A DNA stretch of 64,000 nt from Bifidobacterium vansinderenii (GTDB lineage: Bacteria > Actinomycetota > Actinomycetes > Actinomycetales > Bifidobacteriaceae): assembly GCF_002234915.1 (NCBI RefSeq), contig NZ_NEWD01000002.1:62061-126060 (forward strand), in the 5' to 3' direction. The position numbers were made by a program, and so were the translations under genes. Shown piece by piece: positions 1-8,184 of the stretch. The number at the start of each line of letters is the position of its first letter. The stretch's first letter is position 1. The notes below the pieces were generated by a model, which made no database searches, was not told where the DNA came from, and worked only from the letters and a program-made list of their open reading frames with translations.

Positions 1-2
1 GT

Positions 3-368
3 GTGGCCGATCGTCGGCCGCGGCTGCGCAGGCTTGTCGGGGTGTGTGACGTATGCGGGGCGATGGTCCATGCCGTTCAGGGCGAGGAGTGGGCGGTGTG
101 CGGCCGGTGCGACAGTCTGCTGCATCTGCCCTCGGTGCGTCGGGCGGCTCGCAGACGGTTGGATGTGCTGCATACGACGCAGACCCCGTCCGGGGCCGCC
201 GTGTGGGTGAGCCGGGAGACCGGGATCGACGTGACCCGCGATGACGTCAACAACTGGATCCGCTCGGGCAGGATCACGGCGCCGAAGCTTGAGAACGGCT
301 ATCGGGAGTTTCCGATTCTGCGGCTGATCGAGCTGGCCGAGGTGAAAATGGATTCCAAGCAGGAGTAG
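3..368 (+). CDS. Phage zinc-ribbon / helix-turn-helix protein, 5' end uncertain
   Basis: The readable part is about 121 residues. The N-terminal part has two CxxC-type pairs (CDVC and CGRC, about residues 15-36) that would form a zinc ribbon. The C-terminal part (about residues 70-115) reads like a MerR/excisionase-type helix-turn-helix with a small wing: a DVNNWIRSGRI recognition helix followed by an FPILRLIEL strand. The GTG at position 3 may be a start, but the frame is open to the window edge, so the gene may begin upstream. It sits just before the tRNA and packaging genes, where small regulatory DNA-binding proteins are common in actinophages. The exact function is not known. Confidence 0.6.
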   Translation: MADRRPRLRRLVGVCDVCGAMVHAVQGEEWAVCGRCDSLLHLPSVRRAARRRLDVLHTTQTPSGAAVWVSRETGIDVTRDDVNNWIRSGRITAPKLENGYREFPILRLIELAEVKMDSKQE

Positions 369-410
369 GCCTACACGCACCTGTGATATACTCGCTTCAG
401 CGATAAGTAT

Positions 411-446
411 GAGAACCCCGAGACCCCTTGTGGATCCGGGGTTCTC
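411..446 (+). terminator. Hairpin after the zinc-ribbon gene
   Basis: A perfect 10-bp stem (GAGAACCCCG paired with CGGGGTTCTC) encloses a 16-base loop. It lies 43 bases after the stop of the upstream gene and has no T-run, so it may be a weak terminator or an RNA processing signal before the tRNA. Confidence 0.45.
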
Positions 447-519
447 TGCGTATTGCCACCTCTCTCTCGAAGACACCGTGCCGCCTCCCCGTCGGCAGTC
501 AGCGGGGAAGCGACACGCC

Positions 520-603
520 GGATGGTTGGCCGAGTGGTCGAAGGCACCTGTCCAGAAAACAGTCGAGGCGTATCCTCCGGGGGTTCGAATCCCTCACCAT
601 CCG
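520..603 (+). tRNA. Phage-borne class II tRNA, Ser-like, anticodon read as AGA
   Basis: The gene is 84 bases. The acceptor stem GGATGGT/ACCATCC, D arm GCC..GGC, a long variable arm with a GAGG/CCTC stem, and T arm GGGGG-TTCGAAT-CCCTC all pair. The D-arm sequence is of the serine type. Discriminator G603 fits serine. Two features are odd. The anticodon loop reads CCAGAAA, so base 33 is C instead of the nearly universal T. The outer anticodon-stem pair is C-T. The implied anticodon AGA is rare in bacteria. No CCA is encoded. It may be a degenerate or non-decoding tRNA. Neighbours are the zinc-ribbon gene and the HNH gene. Confidence 0.7.
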
Positions 604-623
604 CGAACACAGACGGGAGCCCT

Positions 624-968
624 ATGGCTTCGACGAATCCACGATGGAAGAACGGGTATAGACGCAGACAGGAGCAACGGCGCTGGCGAGCCAGCGGAGC
701 TCCCTGCTACATCTGCGGCCGACCCATCGACTACAGCCTGAAAAGTCCCGACCCGTGGAGCTTCGTCATCGACGAGACCCTTCCTCTGGCCAGGGGCGGA
801 CGCGTCTGTCACTCCAACAGCGGACCCGCGCACCGATGGTGCAACGGGCTCAAAGGCACCCACAGCCTTGAATGGGCCCGCAACGAAGTCGCCAAACGAC
901 TCCAAGCCGGCTCAGGCACGATCCCGACAAAAGCCACCTCTCTCCGGTTCGAATCCAGCGACTGGTAG
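624..968 (+). CDS. HNH endonuclease, packaging-associated
   Basis: This is a small (114 aa) phage HNH nuclease of the type found next to terminase genes in HK97-like phages. There it nicks or helps cleave DNA during packaging together with terminase and portal. Visible features are a CYIC zinc pair (Cys28, Cys31), the central acidic region VIDETLPLARGG, and the HRWCN.KGTH segment (His70, Cys73) of the beta-beta-alpha metal motif. The ATG at 624 is chosen because it follows GGGAGC and clears the tRNA. A longer reading from 453 would run through the tRNA gene and is rejected. The small terminase gene follows 96 bases later. Confidence 0.85.
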   Translation: MASTNPRWKNGYRRRQEQRRWRASGAPCYICGRPIDYSLKSPDPWSFVIDETLPLARGGRVCHSNSGPAHRWCNGLKGTHSLEWARNEVAKRLQAGSGTIPTKATSLRFESSDW

Positions 969-1064
969 CCCCTCCATAGGGGGATATACCCCCGCCTCCG
1001 GTCTCGAGGTGCCCTCGGGTGCAGCGCCTTTTTTTCCACGGACGTTTTTCCACAGGAGACCACC

Positions 1065-1340
1065 ATGGCCAAGACCTCCTCGGGCGTTCGAGGAACCGTG
1101 TACAACGCCGCCAGATCCAACGACCGACGGCGGTTGCTGGTCGCGATGCGCAACAAGATCGCCACCGCGCTCGACGAGGGCGTTTCCGCACGCGACCTCG
1201 CGGCCCTGACCAAGCGACTGGACGACATCACCCGCGAGATCGAATCCATCGACGCGCGGGACAAGGCGAAGGAGAACCCCATTGTGCAGGCGTTCGGAAT
1301 CGCGGACCAGCCGTTCGACCCCGATACCGGGAGCGAGTGA
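1065..1340 (+). CDS. Terminase small subunit (putative)
   Basis: The 91-residue protein lies directly upstream of the large terminase. The basic N-terminus (VYNAARSNDRRRLLVAMRNK) is followed by helices that look like the short DNA-recognition subunits of actinophage packaging motors, including an oligomerising segment LTKRLDDITREIESID. It would bind the packaging start site and load the large subunit. The start is supported by CAGGAGACC immediately upstream of ATG. The stop lies 20 bases before the large-subunit start. No diagnostic motif exists, so the call rests on position, size and composition. Confidence 0.75.
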   Translation: MAKTSSGVRGTVYNAARSNDRRRLLVAMRNKIATALDEGVSARDLAALTKRLDDITREIESIDARDKAKENPIVQAFGIADQPFDPDTGSE

Positions 1341-1359
1341 GCTCGTCATCCCCGACGAC

Positions 1360-2748
1360 ATGGCCACGACCAGCGAACCGTCACTCAACGCGTTCGTCGA
1401 AGCGCTCGGCTTCGCCCTCGACCCATGGCAGCGAGCCATCAACCGGCTCGCCCTCGCCAAACGCGCCGACGGCCTATGGGCCGCCCGCAACGTCGACATG
1501 AGCATCCCCCGCCAGACAGGCAAGACCTTCACCGCCGGATTCATCCCCTTCCACCGGTGCATCCGCAACCCCCGGTTCACCGCCATCTGGACCACCCACC
1601 ACTTCAGCGTCACCCAGGACACGTTCCAGACCCTGCGCGACATCGCCCTCATGGACGAAATGAACCCGTTCATCGACCCCGACCACGGCATCCACTCAGC
1701 CGCCGGCAAGGAGGCCATCTACTTCCGCAACGGCAGCCGCATCGCCTTCAAGGCCCGAGAAAACGGAGCCATCCGAGGATTCAAAAAGGTAGGACTGCTC
1801 GTCCTCGACGAGGCACAGCACCTGACCGACTCCGCCCTGGCCAGCGTGCTGCCCACCCAGAACCGAGCCGACAACCCCCAGACCTGGTACATGGGCACAC
1901 CACCCGGCCCCGACCAGCAGGGCGACGTATTCGCCCGACACCGGGCCAACGCGCTCGCCGGCCGGTCCGCACGCACCCTGTACGTCGAATTCTCGGCCGA
2001 ACGCGGCACCGACCCGCTCGACCGCAACCAGTGGATGCGCGCCAACCCCAGCTACCCGCAGCACACCAGCGACGAAAGCATCCTGAACCTGTACGAGGAG
2101 CTCGCCCCGGACGACTTCCGCCGCGAATGCCTCGGCATCTGGGACGACGTCACGTTCCACTCCGCGATCGACCCGGACGCATGGGCCGCCGGCATCGTCG
2201 AACGACGCGCCGCCACCCCGAACGGGTGGACAGCGATCGGCGTGGACATGCCGCCCGACCGCTCCAGCCTCGCCATCGGCGCATGCCGCGCATGGCCGGA
2301 CGGAATGGCCCACGTGGAACTGGCCATGTTCCGCGACACCAGGCAGCACGGCACGGCCTGGGCCGTCGACTGGATCACGCAGCGCTGGCCACGCATGGCC
2401 GCCGTCGTCATCGACGCGCAAAGCCCCGCGACCGTGCTCGTGCCCGACCTCAAACGCCGCGGCGTGCAGGTCACGCTCACCGGGCCCACCGACATGGGCC
2501 AGGCCGTCGGCCGCTTCCAGGACATGCTGCGCGACCGCAGACTCGCCCACCTCACGCAAGCGCCGCTCGACATGGCCGTGGGAGGCTGCACGCTGCGCCA
2601 CATCGGCCAGTCCGGCGCCATGGGGTGGAACAAACTCGGCAGCGACGTGGACATCAGCCCGCTGGTGGCCGTCACCCTCGCCCTGCACGGCGCCATGACC
2701 AGCAGACGCAGACCAGGACAAACGCAAAGGATGATACGACTGGCATGA
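1360..2748 (+). CDS. Terminase large subunit
   Basis: This is the packaging ATPase and nuclease that drives DNA into the prohead. Walker A is the terminase-type SIPRQTGKT (about residues 48-56). Walker B with the catalytic acid is GLLVLDEAQ (Asp150, Glu151). The C-terminal half contains acidic nuclease-type strands, GVDMPPDRSS and VVIDAQSP. The total of 462 aa is usual for the family. The frame is open back to 1282, but Met at 1360 is the first ATG after the small-subunit stop and is followed by typical sequence; no good ribosome site decides it. The stop overlaps the portal ATG by four bases (ATGA), suggesting translational coupling. Confidence 0.95.
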   Translation: MATTSEPSLNAFVEALGFALDPWQRAINRLALAKRADGLWAARNVDMSIPRQTGKTFTAGFIPFHRCIRNPRFTAIWTTHHFSVTQDTFQTLRDIALMDEMNPFIDPDHGIHSAAGKEAIYFRNGSRIAFKARENGAIRGFKKVGLLVLDEAQHLTDSALASVLPTQNRADNPQTWYMGTPPGPDQQGDVFARHRANALAGRSARTLYVEFSAERGTDPLDRNQWMRANPSYPQHTSDESILNLYEELAPDDFRRECLGIWDDVTFHSAIDPDAWAAGIVERRAATPNGWTAIGVDMPPDRSSLAIGACRAWPDGMAHVELAMFRDTRQHGTAWAVDWITQRWPRMAAVVIDAQSPATVLVPDLKRRGVQVTLTGPTDMGQAVGRFQDMLRDRRLAHLTQAPLDMAVGGCTLRHIGQSGAMGWNKLGSDVDISPLVAVTLALHGAMTSRRRPGQTQRMIRLA

Positions 2749-4202
2749 TCAGCTTCCCCACCACCATCAGCGGCCTGACCAGCGGCGAGCAGCAGCTCTA
2801 CCGTCGTCTCCTGCGCCGCCTGTACCGCAAACGCAACCGCAACCGACTGCGCTCCACCTACTACAACGGACGCAACCAGCTGCACGACATCGGCTACAGC
2901 CTGCCCCCGATCGCCAAGGACATCAGCATCGTGGTCGGATGGCCCGAAAAGGCCATCGAGGGACTCGCCAACCGCGTACGCCTCGACGGGCTCATCGCCG
3001 CCGACGGATCCACCCCCGCCGACGCCATCGGCGAGCTGACCGACGCCAACGACGTCATCCAACTCGCCCAGAGCGTTCACACCGACGCGTTCGTCCACTC
3101 GTGCAGCTTCGTCGCCGTCCTGCAGGGAGACCCGGCAAAGGGCGAGCCCGAAGCCATCATCCAGGAGTTCACCGCCGACACCGCGACCGGCGAATGGGAC
3201 AAGCGACGCAAGCGACTCGCCGCCGCGCTCCTGTTCGACGTCGACGACGAATACGAGCAGGTCAACGGCATCTACCTGATGGACTACGAGCACACCGTCA
3301 CCATCGAACCCGACGAACACGGCTGGCACGTCGCCGACCGGTGGGACGAGGTGTCCGGACGCATCCCGTGCGAGCTGTTCGCCTACAAGCCCGACAGCCG
3401 CCGCCCCTTCGGACGCAGCCGCATCAACCGCACCGTCATGAGCCTGACCGACTCGGCCGTGCGCACCTTCCTGCGCAGCGAGATCCAGGCCGAGCTCTAT
3501 TCCGTGCCCGGACGCTACTTCCTCGGCGTCAACGAGGACATGTTCACCGACGAGGACGGCAACCTCGTGCCCAAGTGGAGGATCATGCTCGACCAGGTCC
3601 TCGCCATCCCGCGGGACCAGCTCACCGGGCAGATCCCACAGGTCGGACAGTTCCAGCAGGCATCGTTCGAGCCGCACCTCGCACAGCTGCGCCAGACCGC
3701 CACCATGTTCGCGTCAGCGACCAGCCTCCCCCCGGACGCGATGGGCGTGCTCACCGACAACCCGAGCAGCGCCGAGGCCATCGACAAGGCCAGCAAGGAA
3801 CTGTGCCTGCTCGCCGAGAACTGCCACATCTGGTTCGGCCGACCATGGCAGCGCGTCATCGAGCACGCGCAGCGTATCAGCGGAGACGGGCAGACCCAGA
3901 CCCTGCTGCCCCAATGGCGCAACCCCAGCACCCCGTCCAAGGCCGCCGCCGCGGACCTCGCCGTCAAACTCGTCGGCGCGAACATCCTGCCCTCCGACAG
4001 CGAGGTCACCTGGGACATGCTCGACCTGACCGACCAGCAGCGACGCATCCTACGAGGCGAAGCCCGACGCAAACGCGCCCAGGCGGCCATAGACCAGCTG
4101 AGGGCCACGACCATGCAACAGATGCAGGAGGACACTGCCGGTGGAACTCAACGACCTGCAGGTGCCGGAGAACCGACGGGAGGAACTCGAACGACAGCTT
4201 GA
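2745..4202 (+). CDS. Portal protein (SPP1 gp6-like)
   Basis: The 485-residue protein follows the terminase with an ATGA overlap. Portal rings form the DNA entry vertex and head-tail docking site. Family-like features are an N-terminal helical arm (about residues 10-45), a long mixed clip/stem region with SRRPFGRSRINRTVMSLTDSA (typical portal wing sequence), the crown segment with DNPSSAEAIDKASKEL, and a charged helical C-terminus rich in Arg, Ala and Gln. The last 62 bases overlap the MuF gene in another frame. Length, position and the PFGRSR segment make the call firm. Confidence 0.92.
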   Translation: MISFPTTISGLTSGEQQLYRRLLRRLYRKRNRNRLRSTYYNGRNQLHDIGYSLPPIAKDISIVVGWPEKAIEGLANRVRLDGLIAADGSTPADAIGELTDANDVIQLAQSVHTDAFVHSCSFVAVLQGDPAKGEPEAIIQEFTADTATGEWDKRRKRLAAALLFDVDDEYEQVNGIYLMDYEHTVTIEPDEHGWHVADRWDEVSGRIPCELFAYKPDSRRPFGRSRINRTVMSLTDSAVRTFLRSEIQAELYSVPGRYFLGVNEDMFTDEDGNLVPKWRIMLDQVLAIPRDQLTGQIPQVGQFQQASFEPHLAQLRQTATMFASATSLPPDAMGVLTDNPSSAEAIDKASKELCLLAENCHIWFGRPWQRVIEHAQRISGDGQTQTLLPQWRNPSTPSKAAAADLAVKLVGANILPSDSEVTWDMLDLTDQQRRILRGEARRKRAQAAIDQLRATTMQQMQEDTAGGTQRPAGAGEPTGGTRTTA

Positions 4203-5490
4203 CGCGGCCTATGACCGCTACAAGCGCGAACTTGCCAAACTGCAAAGGAACGGCGCGGCCGACATCGGCTCGATCTGGGACGACGACTTCACCTTCCCCG
4301 ACGCCGAATCCCGTATCGAGGAGGCCCGCGCGATGCTGGAACGCTACAGCGACCGCGCAGGCCAGCTCGCCAGCGACTACTACGACTCGATACGAGAGCT
4401 CTGGGGAAAGTACTCCGGCGTTGAGCTGCCGGAATTCGACCGTGGCGACATGCTTGACCCGAACCGTGTCGTCTGGCAGCTCGCCGGCGGATTCAACCAG
4501 ACCGACTATCCCGGACTCCACTATCAGGACGTGATCCCCGGCGCCGACGGCGAAGTCCACAACAAGTACGGCAAGAGCATCGAGGAACTCTGGCCCAAGA
4601 CCGACGACATGGCGGGCTACCAGTCATACATCGCACGCTTGGTCATGTCTGCCGGGCGTCTGACCCTCATGGACACGATCGGCCGAGATCCAACCCAGCC
4701 TCGCTGGGCGCGTGTGCCCAACGGGCCCACATGCGAGTTCTGCGTCATGCTCGCTTCCCGAGGCTGGGTGTACTGGACCGAGGACAGCGCCAGACTGGGT
4801 GGCAGCTTCCACAACGGTAACTGCGACTGCTCCGTCGTTCCCTCGTGGGGCGCCCAGAAGCTCAAGGGGTACGATCCCGACAGGCTCTATGAGCAATACC
4901 AGCAATGCGCCGACACCGCGGCCCGACTGACCACCCGCGAGGAATACCGGAAATACGAGGCCTCCTTCATCCCGAAGGCCGATAAGGACAAGCCGCTCGA
5001 ATACAAGGAATGGAAACGCAACCGAATCCTCGCCGAGATGCGCACCCGTGACCGCCAGTGGCTATACGACGGGACCCCCACCCCGATCACCTATCTGAAG
5101 ACCAGAGAGGACATCGCCAAGAACGAGCCTCGCGACCTTTTCGCGATAGACAGCCTATCCGCCAACGGATTCGCCCTAACGACACGTTCCGAAGATGCGC
5201 CGGTCGGGTATTCCAACATCGACCTGGAGATCGGGGGCCTGATCTGGGAAATCAAAAGCCCGAACAACGGCAACGTGCGATGCGTCGAATCGAACCTCAG
5301 AAAAGCCAAGAGACAGTTCGCCCAAGCCTACCCGAACCCGCTGTCGGTGGTCAGAGTCGTATTCAACGGCAAATACCTGGCATTGGACGACGAGTGGCTG
5401 GCGGGCGAATTGCTCAGACGAGCCAATCAACACGGCATAGACGAGGTGCTCCAGGTACGAAAGGACGGAACCATTCTGCGAATCAAATAA
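4141..5490 (+). CDS. MuF-like minor capsid protein with C-terminal CdiA-type tRNase toxin domain
   Basis: The protein is 449 aa. The N-terminal two thirds are a helical minor head protein; the MuF core lies at about residues 195-240, with CEFCVMLASRGWVYW and a Cys/His cluster ending in GNCDCSVVPSW. After a charged linker, the last ~90 residues match the CdiA C-terminal tRNase fold: Asp361, Trp369, Glu370, Lys372 in IWEIKSP, then ESNLRKAKRQ and a basic end. In polymorphic-toxin families this domain cleaves tRNA. A capsid fusion would let the virion carry the toxin into a cell. Start is GTG after CAGGAGGAC. No immunity gene follows; the next features are a hairpin and a tRNA. Fusion seen directly; activity inferred. 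Confidence 0.85.
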   Translation: MELNDLQVPENRREELERQLDAAYDRYKRELAKLQRNGAADIGSIWDDDFTFPDAESRIEEARAMLERYSDRAGQLASDYYDSIRELWGKYSGVELPEFDRGDMLDPNRVVWQLAGGFNQTDYPGLHYQDVIPGADGEVHNKYGKSIEELWPKTDDMAGYQSYIARLVMSAGRLTLMDTIGRDPTQPRWARVPNGPTCEFCVMLASRGWVYWTEDSARLGGSFHNGNCDCSVVPSWGAQKLKGYDPDRLYEQYQQCADTAARLTTREEYRKYEASFIPKADKDKPLEYKEWKRNRILAEMRTRDRQWLYDGTPTPITYLKTREDIAKNEPRDLFAIDSLSANGFALTTRSEDAPVGYSNIDLEIGGLIWEIKSPNNGNVRCVESNLRKAKRQFAQAYPNPLSVVRVVFNGKYLALDDEWLAGELLRRANQHGIDEVLQVRKDGTILRIK

Positions 5491-5532
5491 GGCGGTTCAA
5501 GTCCCTATTAGCAGAGCCCTGAAACCGCCTTA
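5489..5532 (+). terminator. Hairpin directly after the MuF-toxin stop codon
   Basis: AAGGCGGTT pairs with AACCGCCTT around a loop of about 20 bases, starting on the stop codon itself. There is no good T-run. It could reduce read-through into the tRNA and scaffold region or mark the 5' processing edge of the tRNA transcript. Confidence 0.5.
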
Positions 5533-5551
5533 CACCCTCATCATACCACCC

Positions 5552-5633
5552 GGCGGATTGCCAGAGCGGTCGATTGGGGCCGGCTGTACCCGGCTGCATT
5601 CTTGCCTCGCAGGTTCGAATCCTGCATCCGCCA
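5552..5633 (+). tRNA. tRNA-Tyr (GTA)
   Basis: The acceptor stem GGCGGAT/ATCCGCC, anticodon arm GCCGG-CTGTACC-CGGCT (anticodon GTA, T33 present), a class II variable arm with a GCA/TGC stem, and T arm GCAGG-TTCGAAT-CCTGC all pair. Discriminator is A5633. It has every feature of a working bacterial tyrosine tRNA and encodes no CCA. It lies inside the structural module, 61 bases after the tRNase-toxin gene and 58 bases before the scaffold gene. Confidence 0.93.
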
Positions 5634-5691
5634 CGTACCGCGGACCCCGCACGCCGCGTCGCTAACCGTGCGCCATCACCAAGGAGGACCC

Positions 5692-6249
5692 ATGCACAAC
5701 AAGTTCCTGCAGTACCGGCTCCGTCGTCTGCGTCTCGCCGACACCGGCGGCGACGAGGGCAGCGGCTCCGAGCAGAGCCACGACGCCGGAGCTCTGAACG
5801 AGCACAAGGATGACCAGTCCAAGGACTTCAGCCGCGCCCTGGCCAAACGCGCCGCCGAGATCGAGGCCAAGTACTCGGACTACGAGGAGCTGAAAGCCAA
5901 GGCCGCGAAATACGACGCGCAGGAAAGCGAGTCGAAGTCCGACCTCGACAGGCTCGGCGAACGTCTCGCCGCAATCGAGAAGGAACGCGACGAGCTGAAG
6001 GCCGCCGACGCCCATCGCACGCTCGTGACCAAGATCGCCGCCGACACGGGACTGCCCACGGACATGGTCGCCCTGCTGTCCGGAGACGACGAGAACACGC
6101 TGGCCGAGCAGGCCAAGAAGCTCTCCTCGCTGATGGAGAAGACCACGACAAGGCAGCGCGGCCCCAAGGCCGCATCCCAGAACGGCAAACGCCCGCCCGA
6201 GGACGCGAAGTCCGCCATGGACATGCTGCGCGCCGCCTACGCCGACTAA
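5692..6249 (+). CDS. Capsid scaffolding protein
   Basis: The 185-residue acidic protein is mostly a long coiled coil (about residues 45-120, with heptad-like KAAKYDAQESESKSDLDRL and IEKERDELKA stretches) and has a disordered N-terminus. This is the classic make-up of a siphovirus scaffold that directs capsid assembly and is lost from the mature head. Start ATG at 5692 follows an excellent AAGGAGG site; the longer open frame from 5602 would overlap the tRNA-Tyr gene and is rejected. The major capsid gene follows 25 bases later. Confidence 0.85.
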   Translation: MHNKFLQYRLRRLRLADTGGDEGSGSEQSHDAGALNEHKDDQSKDFSRALAKRAAEIEAKYSDYEELKAKAAKYDAQESESKSDLDRLGERLAAIEKERDELKAADAHRTLVTKIAADTGLPTDMVALLSGDDENTLAEQAKKLSSLMEKTTTRQRGPKAASQNGKRPPEDAKSAMDMLRAAYAD

Positions 6250-6274
6250 CCGACAACATCGAAAGGAAACCATC

Positions 6275-7243
6275 ATGTCGCTCACCCTGGCCGAATCGGC
6301 CAAACTGTCCACCGACGCCCTGCAGCGCGGCGTACTCGAAACGTTCGTGCAGGAAAGCCCCGTGCTCGACCGCATCCCGTTCCTGAGCATCGAGGGCAAC
6401 TCCTACGCGTACAACGAGGAGGCCACCCTGCCCGGCGTCGCGTTCCGCAACGTGAACGAGGCATACGCGGAATCCACCGGCACCGTCAACCAGAAGAGCG
6501 AGAAGCTCGTCATCCTGGGCGGCGACGCCGACGTGGACCGCTTCATCCAGCAGACCCGCTCCAACCTCAACGACCAGCGTGCCACCCAGACCGCCATGAA
6601 GGTCAAGGCGATCTCCTACAAGTTCCAGCAGACGTTCTTCAACGGCGACACCGCCACCGACGCGAAGAGCTTCGACGGTCTGCGCAAGCGACTGACCGGC
6701 AACCAGGTCATCAGCCCCGCCGCCGGAGGACTGAAGGTCCTGGGCAACGGCGGCACCGACGTGCACGCGTTCCTCGACAAGCTCGACGAGCTGCTCGCCG
6801 CGGTCAACGGCATCGGCCCGTCCAACGGCGCGATCTACATGAACCGCACGATCATGGGCAGGTTCCGCTCCGCGCTGCGCCACATCGGCTACGACACCAC
6901 CCTCCAGCAGGACATCACCGGCAAGCGCACCCTCATGTGGAACGGCATCCCCGTGCTCGACGCCGGCACCAACACCGACGGCAGCATGGTCCTCGCCCAG
7001 AACGAGACCTTCGGCACCGGCGACACCGCGCCCAAGAACACGTCCAGCATCTACGCGGTCAAGTTCGGCGGCGACGAGGGAGACCAGGCCGTCACCGGCC
7101 TGACCAACGGAGGCGTCATGGTCGAGGACCTCGGCCAGCTGCAGGAGAAGCCCGCCTACCGCACCCGCGTCGAGTTCTACTGCGGCCTCGGCGTGTTCGG
7201 AGGCAAGGCCGCCGCACGCCTGAACGGAGTGCTCAATGCCTAA
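6275..7243 (+). CDS. Major capsid protein (HK97-fold)
   Basis: At 322 aa, placed straight after the scaffold gene with a strong GAAAGGAAA ribosome site, this is the main shell protein. The sequence shows an N-terminal arm (LAESAKLSTDALQRGVLETF), an extended E-loop-like strand region, and A-domain features such as a GAIYMNRTIMGRFRSALR helix and the TLMWNGIPVLDAG strand, with a short C-terminal beta region ending AARLNGVLNA. There is no protease gene nearby, so maturation may be protease-free. The stop overlaps the next gene by eight bases. Confidence 0.92.
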   Translation: MSLTLAESAKLSTDALQRGVLETFVQESPVLDRIPFLSIEGNSYAYNEEATLPGVAFRNVNEAYAESTGTVNQKSEKLVILGGDADVDRFIQQTRSNLNDQRATQTAMKVKAISYKFQQTFFNGDTATDAKSFDGLRKRLTGNQVISPAAGGLKVLGNGGTDVHAFLDKLDELLAAVNGIGPSNGAIYMNRTIMGRFRSALRHIGYDTTLQQDITGKRTLMWNGIPVLDAGTNTDGSMVLAQNETFGTGDTAPKNTSSIYAVKFGGDEGDQAVTGLTNGGVMVEDLGQLQEKPAYRTRVEFYCGLGVFGGKAAARLNGVLNA

Positions 7244-7478
7244 GCCGACCGACGACGTGACCACCGACATCCTCGACGAGCCCACGGCCACGCCGGCGCC
7301 GACGCCCGAACCGGACCCCGAACCCGCGGCGTCTCCCGCCGGCGACACCGCACCCACGGAGCCCACCGTCGAGGGGCTGCGCGTGGAATCGTTCGAGACC
7401 ACGCGACCGGACGGCACACGAGTGCGCGTCGTCCGCGACATCGACACCGGGCGCCAGACCGTCGAGGAACTGCCGTGA
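7236..7478 (+). CDS. Small Pro/Glu-rich virion protein, unknown
   Basis: An 80-residue acidic protein, the first half being almost only Pro, Ala, Thr, Glu and Asp, and so disordered. The second half (RVESFETTRPDGTRVRVVRDIDTG) looks like a short beta-hairpin. It overlaps the capsid gene by eight bases and the connector gene by four. Proteins like this sit in the same place in many actinophages and may be a head decoration or a linker to the connector. No function can be assigned from sequence. Confidence 0.7.
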   Translation: MPKPTDDVTTDILDEPTATPAPTPEPDPEPAASPAGDTAPTEPTVEGLRVESFETTRPDGTRVRVVRDIDTGRQTVEELP

Positions 7479-7861
7479 GCAAGCCGTTCGCCAGCGTGGA
7501 CGAGCTCGAAGCCGGATGGCACACGCTGAACGACGAGGAACGCGCCCGCGCCCAAACGCTGCTGGCGCGGGCGTCGCGCATCATCAGAGCCGACTGCCCC
7601 CACTGGCAGCGGTACGAGATCCGCACGCCCGGCCTGTGCGCCGACACCTGCTGCGAGATGGTCAAACGCGCCATGCTCGCGGACCAGAACGGCGCACCGG
7701 CAGGCGTCAGCCAGATGAACACGACCACCGGCCCGTTCACCGACGGGTACACGTTCGCCAACCCCATGGGCAACCTGTACATGCTCGACACCGAGAAACG
7801 ACGACTCGGCGCCGGCGCGGGCCGGGCGTTCACCCTCACCATGTCCAGGAGCGGCGAGTGA
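7475..7861 (+). CDS. Head-tail adaptor protein (Gp15/Gp19-like)
   Basis: The 128-residue protein begins with a GTG that overlaps the previous stop. It has the all-helical make-up of connector proteins that dock under the portal: SVDELEAGWHTLNDEERARAQTLLARASRIIR, then a Cys-containing helix (CADTCCEMVKRAML). The C-terminal TTTGPFTDGYTFANPMGNLYM segment matches the loop seen in Gp19/Gp15/Gp42-type adaptors. Overlapping starts and stops with both neighbours indicate coordinated translation of the connector set. Confidence 0.82.
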   Translation: MSKPFASVDELEAGWHTLNDEERARAQTLLARASRIIRADCPHWQRYEIRTPGLCADTCCEMVKRAMLADQNGAPAGVSQMNTTTGPFTDGYTFANPMGNLYMLDTEKRRLGAGAGRAFTLTMSRSGE

Positions 7862-8184
7862 ACACGGAGACCGTCCCATTCCAGCGGCACGAAACCCGCA
7901 TGGAGCACGGCAGGCGCGTCGCCGGCGAGCCGACCGAACTCGGCGCCCTGCACGTGCTCGCCGCTCCCGGCACCTACGAGCGGCAGACCGACACCGGGAG
8001 ACTGGTGGTCACGTCGGGCTACGACCTGTACCTGCGCGGCACGCCCCCGTTCGATGTGCGCGTCGGGGACACGGCCGTGGTGCGCGGCGAGACCCTGACC
8101 GTCACCCGCACGCCCGAGGACTGGCGGCGCGGCGACCGCCGCATCGGCGTCCAATACCACGTGGAAAGGAGCCTCGACTCATGA
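7858..8184 (+). CDS. Head closure / head-tail stopper protein
   Basis: A 108-residue beta-rich protein that starts at a GTG overlapping the previous stop (GTGA). The core GYDLYLRGTPPFDVRVGD and GETLTVTRTPEDW looks like the small beta-barrel of head-closure proteins that plug the portal channel after packaging. It lies in the usual second connector position, between the adaptor and the tail-completion genes, and overlaps the following ATG by four bases. The call is mainly positional with supportive strand pattern. Confidence 0.7.
   Translation: MNTETVPFQRHETRMEHGRRVAGEPTELGALHVLAAPGTYERQTDTGRLVVTSGYDLYLRGTPPFDVRVGDTAVVRGETLTVTRTPEDWRRGDRRIGVQYHVERSLDS

Noticed and set aside
453-623. A 57-residue extension of the HNH protein upstream of 624
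   Set aside because: It would translate the tRNA gene, and a ribosome site fits the ATG at 624.
5491-5691. An immunity-protein gene after the MuF toxin
   Set aside because: No open frame with a ribosome site fits between the hairpin, the tRNA and the scaffold gene.
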